From contig BFEA01000327.1 of NCBI GenBank assembly GCA_003427395.1, forward strand, positions 1,038,383-1,083,975: a stretch of DNA of 45,593 bases. The letters are read 5' to 3'. A model generated the notes under the pieces. That model searched no databases and was not told the DNA's origin. It saw only the letters and a program-made list of their open reading frames with translations. The position numbers and the translations under genes are program-made. Numbering within the stretch: position 1 is the stretch's first letter; each line of letters opens with the position of its first letter. Below are positions 39,641 to 45,593 of this stretch, in pieces. The DNA comes from Chara braunii (taxonomy: Eukaryota; Streptophyta; Charophyceae; Charales; Characeae).

Positions 39641-41450
39641 CATGCAAAAAGTTGTGATTACTCTCCTAATGTCTGTGATTTGTGTGAACAGATCTAGTTG
39701 TGACCTCGTGTCTGACCATCTCCTCAAGAGAGTTAGTTGTACATTTTGTTGGATCTGTTCGATGATTTCCACCCCCTCTATCCTCATCTTTTACAGGGCC
39801 AGAACACACCTTTGCCACCAGAGAGCGCACATAACCGCCCTCCTACCAAACCAGAACATGTTCTCAACAAAGGCCGAGTCTTGCCCTTCCAAGGGCCAAT
39901 GGCCAACCAAAATAGCGCGCCATGACCATGGTCAGGGAATTTCAATCACGATTTTTCGCCAGACACGATCCCACCACCACCACATAAACTAAGTTATTGG
40001 GCATTGCATGAAAATATGCTCAATAGTTTTTGCCCTCTTATGAGGGGGAAACATGTGTAGACATCGTTGACACCATGGCAGTGTCAGTCCCCTCTGCTCC
40101 AAAGTTGTGCGGTCAATTAGCCAGTCATTTGTGGGCAGGCAGCGGTGTACTATCTGCCACTACAAGGACGATGTTTCCACAGGCTTAGATTTTTGGTCCC
40201 TAAACCAGCGGATCGGCATCAGGAGAGAGAAGTCCACATTTAACTGGTTGGCCCAACGATCTATAACCACATCCCTTAAGTTCCTCTTGGGCCCGAGCAT
40301 CCTGTAGGTGGATTTAACGGACAGTTGGTAGAGGGCTATATGGCTTGTTGCACCCCAGGGTCCATTCCGCGGGGTCAGCCAAGTCCATTCCCCTGGGTCC
40401 AGGGCCAATTCCTAAACTGCCCATTGTGGTTGATAAGCCACTTTTCCCCTTCTCCCTTCCATGACCCGAATCCGATGGACCAAGGATTTTCCTATCCATT
40501 CGAAAGGAGTTGTGCTTCCTTCAAGTATTCTGTTTTGTGTACACACATAATACTCCACCTGGACCATTTGAGGGTTTATCATATGAACCTGACCAATACG
40601 TGGCGCTACCTCCTTGGCCGCTACCCAATCTCCTTCTTTGAAGGAGGGCCCTTGTTTGAGGGTTTTATACCATACTAGAGGAACAGTATCAATCAGATCC
40701 TCCAAGTGTTCCTCCACATGGTGACAATAACGCAGAGACTCCTTTAGTTGGTTGACTGTTTTCCAGTCTCGTCTCTCCTGTCCCACAGATCCCCTATCAT
40801 GAGCACTCCACATCTAACCCAACTCTTCCATGGCGAGGTTGAGCTCGACTTGACATAGCCCATCCTATCTGTCAACCATCGGTTGCCAAACAAAGGTTGC
40901 CGATATACCTCTTCCCAACGGTCGGGGAGAGTCTGTTAGGGAGCGGAAGCCTCCTCCATACTGTCAGTAGAGATGGTCAAAAGGTGTCCCTCGACTGATC
41001 TTCCCCTTCGGATTCTCCTTCTTTTCGTGGGAGTTTGCACGGGATTGTCCAAGAATGGTGTTTCAACCAGGTCAAAGGGTGTACCTCTCGCGGGGCAGCT
41101 GGGGTCAGGTGAACCGGGTGCTTGAGGGCCAATAAGCACCATGGGCTATAGGATGTAAAAATCAGTTTTTTCACCCATTTTGGTCGCAATGTCTGAATCT
41201 GCATGGTGGGGTCTATAATCCCCACCCCCCCAGGCTTTGGGTTGGATAATCGAGTCTCATACTACCCTACAAACGAACTTGTTGTTTTCACTATCCCCTC
41301 TCCATAAGAAAGTGGTTGCCTTTCTCCTAAGCCTCCTCAATGCTCCTTTACTCAACGGCTAGAGCACCGACTTGTGCCACAGGGTGGCATAAACAACGTT
41401 GTTGATAACCAATGCTCAGTCGACAAGAGAGGTATGCTTATTATTCCAGT
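39640..41450 (-). pseudogene. LINE-4 ORF2 C-terminal part with zf-RVT
   Basis: After the RT: 'NPKPGGVGIIDPTMQIQTLR' (about 41180-41245), 'WLLALKHPV'-type stretch, 'GRGISATFVWQPMVDR' (about 40880), 'RRDWKTVNQLKESLRYCHHV' (40760 on), 'EGDWVAAKEVAPRIGQVHMI' and 'YQLSVKSTYRMLGPKRNLRD' (about 40240-40330). The zf-RVT motif is at about 39990-40080: 'LPWCQRCLHMFPP' then 'TIEHIFMQCPI' (C-x2-C ... H-x4-C). Coding sense continues to about 39645 ('SQLDLFTQITDIRRVITTF'). Stops near 40410, 40160, 40000 and 39930 break it. Confidence 0.85.
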
Positions 41451-42994
41451 TGCAGAGTTTTTGCACGGCGAGATAGCTTATCCATTCGTCATTGGTTGGT
41501 GGGCATCATGCCACTGTCATGGATACCCCTAGGATCCGTAGCGGATCATCTGGTGGTCTCCAAGCCACTTGTGATGAGTCTGGGGGGTGCCCCCCCTGGT
41601 AGTGAATCCACCATCCTTGTGTTTTGCTCCCCGGGCCCCACTTCACTTTCATATCGGAGACCATGGCGAATTTATCCACCATTTCCTGAATTTTTTTCAG
41701 ATTACTATGTGTGGCCTCTACCATGATCGTGAGATCATCTGCAAACAGGGAGCAAATTGGGATGGCCTCTTCCAGTGTTTGTGTAATTTGGATTTTGGTA
41801 ATATTCTTATGTGCCTGCAGATTGGCGGTCAAAGCCTCCATAATAATTAAGAACAAAAAGAGGGCGATAGGATCCCCTGGCGGACCGGCCGTTTTAGCTT
41901 CAAGGGTGGCGCCAAACTCCCATTGACTTGGACGCAGGAGGAAGCACTTTGATGTAGAATTCGAACCTACCATCTGAAGTCAGGCCTGAAATTCGTTCTT
42001 TCTAAGGATTTATCCAGGAAGAGTCAATCGACATGATCGTAGGCTTTTTCAAAGTCGATATAGACCAAGGCCGCGTTCTGTCGGGAATTCCGGGTAAGTT
42101 GTAGCACCTCATGTTCTAGGACGATATTTTCCTGTATGTTTCTATTTTTCATAAACCCAGTTTGAGACGGGTGGATAATATCCTCCATTACTGGAATCAT
42201 TCGATTGGTCAGGGTTTTCGACAACATTTTATAAACCACCAAGAGAAGTGTGATTGGCCGATAATTTCGGATATCCATCTTATCCTTTTTTTTATACAGT
42301 AGGGTTCACACCCCTTGTCCCATCCTCTCACCCATCTCCCCAGTCCGCCATACTTCTTGGTAAAACTCCATCACATCCTGACTAAGTAAATCTCAGGTGG
42401 TTCCTAAAACTTTTTTGGGCAGCCATCTATGCCCGGAGCTTTGTCCTCACGCATTTGCATGAGGGTCGTCCATATTTCCTGTTTGGAGAGCGAGCTTTCA
42501 AGAGACTCTCGCTGTATAGGGGACAACATATTTTCTATGGGATCCAAAAATTCTACAATTTGCCTATTATGAACCGTCTCATCAGATTCATAAATATGCG
42601 AAGGGAACAAATCTTTGTAAAACTCGCGAGCAATTTTCTTGCATTTGGTCGTGGTCACGGCCGGTTCCGCCTCCCTTGCTTCTGGATCATAAAGGGTTTC
42701 TATTGTGGTCCGTTTAAAACGCACATTGGTCAGTCCAAAAAGACGTACACCGATGGTCCCTTCCATTGAGAATTTTATTAACCTTGCCCGTAAATTAACT
42801 CCCTGCCAACGGTAACGTGCAAAATTCAGAAGTTGTTTTCTTATATCATTTAAATCTTGCAACGTAGTCGTGTATTCCTTTCCATGCAAATTTTCCTGTT
42901 GTTCTAGTTCCACCAGATCTCGCATTATCGCAATTTCCTGTTGATGTTGTTGCGTAGCCAAAAGTTTTGAGAAATCGTTGTTTTTCTTTGCCAC
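41451..42994 (-). pseudogene. LINE-4 reverse transcriptase
   Basis: 42404-42994: the pre-RT and finger region ('ARYRWQGVNLRARLIKFSME', 'LMQMREDKAPGIDGCPKKF'). 42024-42278: 'DIRNYRPITLLLVVYKMLSK', 'HPSQTGFMKNRNIQENIV' and 'ALVYIDFEKAYDHVD' with the first catalytic Asp. 41506-41973: 'GPPGDPIALFLFLIIMEAL' and the catalytic FADD at 41734-41745. Frame breaks lie at about 42300-42400 and 41980-42020. The catalytic Asp residues are all present. Confidence 0.92.
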
Positions 42995-44086
42995 AAAAAA
43001 AAAACATTATTGAACCATGCAATCTGGGAGTCGTGATGATGACGACCCTCCTTCCAATATTCCCAAATTTTTCGTAAGTAGGTTTGGAAGGATTTCAATC
43101 TAAGCAAAGAGGTGTTGAGTTTATAATAACTGGCCCCTTAATCCAAACGCTTGCGGAAAGTCCAAATGGCCATACACATCCAATGGTCTAGACCAAGGTA
43201 AGGGCTCATTGGAAGTATAGCGGCTATTGTCGTGCCTCCCAAAAGGTCCTCTGAGACTAGGATAAAATCGATCTTGGACTCGAAGAGTCTACCCAGGTCG
43301 TTGTTCCAAATGCAGGTGAAGGATCTCTCTGTAGGATACCTACATTTGTAGGTATCAAATAGATGAAGGGAGGAGCATGATTCCCCTAGCATTTTGTCAT
43401 CTTCTTCCACATTATGGGCGGTAGAGGAATGAATTTTCCATCTGTCCAAAAATCGGTCGGGTGCTGCATTATAATCCTCTGCTAGCACTACCGGGACACC
43501 AGGGGTAGGGATATTCTTAATTTTTTCCAAAAAATCTCTCCTTTCGTGGGGGGAGTTAGGGGCGTAAAAGGAAACAATACAAATTACCTCTAGCTCCAGC
43601 ATACCGAGTACTGACACCCAACGTTCGTCCTCTTCATCCAACATACCGAGTACTTACACCCAACGTTCGTCCTCTTCATCCTTTTCCCAGTAGAGGACTT
43701 CGAAACGTGACTCGGGTGGGATCGAGATTGCCACCACTGCCAACCCCTGACCGGGGCCGTAAGCCTGATAGCTATGAAAAGGCTAGAAATGTTTAAGTGC
43801 CCTATGGTGTTTCAGCAGGTCCATCAAGTGAGTTTTTTGTATACACACAACATCTGGTCCCGTCTTGCCTCCTACTCCCTGCATAAGATCCCATAGCGCT
43901 TGGGTTTTTTCCGGGCAGCGGGATGCCATACCATTTACATTGATAGACCTGACATTCAAATCGGTGCATTGAAGAGTTTTCTTCCAAGCCTTGTTTTTCC
44001 CATATAAGGTATCAACCCAATCCATACTAGTCTTTTGACTTTTCGGAAATGCACCTGATACCCCCTGGGGTTGTTTACAAGGTTGG
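42995..44086 (-). pseudogene. LINE-4 AP-type endonuclease
   Basis: Endonuclease nicks the target to prime reverse transcription. It begins with 'LNVRSINVNGMASRCPEKTQ' (about 43960). The catalytic 'QETH' is here 'CIQKTHL' with Lys for Glu. Then 'QGLAVVAISIPPESRFEVLY' (about 43690-43750), 'VICIVSFYAPNSPHERRDFL', 'PVVLAEDYNAAPDRFL' (Asp and Asn kept), 'FESKIDFILVSEDL' and 'YLGLDHWMCMAIW' (catalytic Asp-His kept). A stop at about 43782 and a 42-bp tandem duplication (43600-43681) with a TAA in one copy interrupt it. 42995-43107 leads into the RT. Confidence 0.9.
43600..43681. repeat. 42-bp tandem duplication in LINE-4 endonuclease
   Basis: CATACCGAGTACTGACACCC at 43600 recurs at 43642 with G-to-T at one base. 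The unit is 42 bp, so 14 residues are duplicated in frame. The substitution makes a stop (TAA in element sense) in one copy. Confidence 0.95.
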
Positions 44087-44480
44087 TCATTCCTGAGCGT
44101 TTATCGACCACATAAGACTGTGTTTCACCTTCAGTTGTTGGGCATCCAGGAGGGCAGTATGCGTGTACCACTGCATCCCGACATCCTTGTTATCTTTGAA
44201 CCTCACATACAGATCTTTATAAGCCATTTTTAGGTTTTCCGATAACATGTTGATGGTAGCAATAGCTTCGGGTTCATAATGTTTTGCAATAAAATGTTTT
44301 ACTTCGTGAAATTTCAAGGCTCCTTCCCTCTGCAGATGCCACCCTAACAGTGTGACCTCTCCATAGGACGGGGTGTACGGATCCTCAAATTCTGATGGTG
44401 AGAAAACAAGTTCCCACTCCCCCCCCCTTCTTCTAAGTGGGAGCACTATCACCTTGTCCCCCTTTGGGAGAATCCCACTA
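44087..44480 (-). pseudogene. LINE-4 leading frame, unidentified
   Basis: A 121-codon minus-strand stretch (44087-44452), with some coding sense upstream to about 44480 ('YSGILPKGDKVIVLPLRRRG'). It contains 'GEVTLLGWHLQREGALKFHE' and 'ENLKMAYKDLYVRFKDNKDV'. It lies upstream of the endonuclease, where LINEs carry ORF1, but I see no zinc knuckle or RRM signature. It may be the C-terminal part of ORF1. Confidence 0.5.
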
Positions 44481-44522
44481 TACAGTCATTTTTCTATTAG
44501 GTGCGCAGTTTGACCCTCCAGG

Positions 44523-44834
44523 ATGGCCCAACTTGTTCCGCCTCTACCTGGGCCGAGGGCCCAGCAGGACATGGAAATCAAGCTGAGAAATTTGGCAGAC
44601 TGACTGATCAGCCAGCTCAAAGCCCTACATCCACACCGAACTGATCTGTTTTGGGACGAAGCCTATGTCCACCTCTTCCAATTGCGTGATAAAAGCCCAA
44701 CTGTAAAACAAGTACTGGAACAAGGGCTACCTGCAGGCACCAGCTGGCAGCATGCCCTCCATAGGATATGGGGTTTATGCAAGAGAAGTTTCTCCCTCCA
44801 GCTGCACCAGACATGGCCCTTGCTCCCCGGATGA
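44523..44834 (+). pseudogene. Coding-like segment on the opposite strand at the LINE-4 5' end
   Basis: From ATG at 44523 to TGA at 44832-44834, a plus-strand frame of 104 codons is broken only by TGA at 44601-44603 (possibly a former CGA). It reads 'SQLKALHPHRTDLFWDEAYV', 'RDKSPTVKQVLEQGLPAGTS' and 'WQHALHRIWGLCKRSFSLQ', which looks like protein. It lies inside the target-site duplications but opposite to the rest of LINE-4, ending four bases before the right duplication. One explanation is a 5' inversion by twin priming; another is a captured fragment. I recognise no domain. Confidence 0.45.
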
Positions 44835-44838
44835 CTGA

Positions 44839-44853
44839 GGTGTTCCCCCGTAC
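44839..44853. repeat. Right target-site duplication of LINE-4
   Basis: GGTGTTCCCCCGTAC, identical to 38860-38874. Confidence 0.95.
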
Positions 44854-45578
<725 letters not shown>

Positions 45579-45593
45579 TCACAAACAGAACTG

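Larger units (their letters stand above)
38875..44838 (-). mobile_element. LINE-4: nearly complete non-LTR retrotransposon, about 6 kb
   Basis: Minus-strand order: leading frame of unknown type (44087-44480), endonuclease, reverse transcriptase, zf-RVT, 3' untranslated region, poly(A) of 26 (38875-38900 as T). A perfect 15-16-bp target-site duplication flanks it. This fixes both ends exactly. The 5' end also holds a plus-strand coding-like piece (44523-44834). The element is dead: an endonuclease Glu is replaced by Lys and the ORF has several stops. Confidence 0.95.

Overview
This window reads as a repeat graveyard from the nuclear genome of a large-genome streptophyte, most likely a charophyte alga or other plant. 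Grounds: chromodomain-type Ty3/gypsy elements, an initiator-Met tRNA primer-binding site (TGGTATCAGAGC type), LINEs with a C-terminal zf-RVT zinc motif, long microsatellites, and nonsense mutations that mostly look like C-to-T or G-to-A transitions in CAG, CGA and TGG codons. The style resembles Chara, but I cannot prove the species. I found no intact host gene, no RNA gene and no prokaryotic-type system. Nearly every recognisable reading frame belongs to a decayed retroelement.

Layout. 1-1327: a 76-bp tandem repeat, then unassigned sequence. 1328-8944: Ty3/gypsy element 1 (Gy1, + strand) with gag, protease, RT, RNase H, integrase and chromodomain; its 3' LTR is only a 33-bp stub fused to a LINE. 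8945-10210 and 12180-13505: two + strand LINE fragments. Between them, at 11420-11457, lies a sequencing-library (Nextera mate-pair) junction adapter, so the assembly is not trustworthy across that point. 13506-15998: non-coding sequence with short tandem repeats, an inverted repeat and LINE-tail pieces. 15999-19990: Ty3/gypsy element 2 (Gy2, - strand), cut off in its integrase by a LINE tail and holding a 149-bp N gap.

20745-34660 is a nested pair. A + strand LINE (LINE-3) is split by a complete 12.5-kb - strand Ty3/gypsy element (Gy3, 21573-34092). Gy3 has both LTRs, a primer-binding site, gag with a zinc knuckle, protease region, RT, RNase H, integrase, and an extra decayed frame of about 1.9 kb between integrase and 3' LTR that I could not assign. 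A GGCTT duplication flanks Gy3, and removing the element plus one GGCTT restores the LINE frame across the site.

34719-34995 is a short 5'-truncated LINE insertion with its own duplication. 35009-38874 is mostly unassigned sequence with several direct repeats. 38875-44838 is a nearly complete - strand LINE (LINE-4) with endonuclease, RT, zf-RVT, a 26-nt poly(A) tail and a 15-16-bp target-site duplication; its 5' end carries a coding-like piece on the opposite strand. The window ends in homopolymers and a (TC)n(TA)n microsatellite.

No two genes here can be said to work together as a host system. The interest lies in the insertion history, the extra Gy3 frame, the shared LINE 3'-end sequence and the assembly artefacts.
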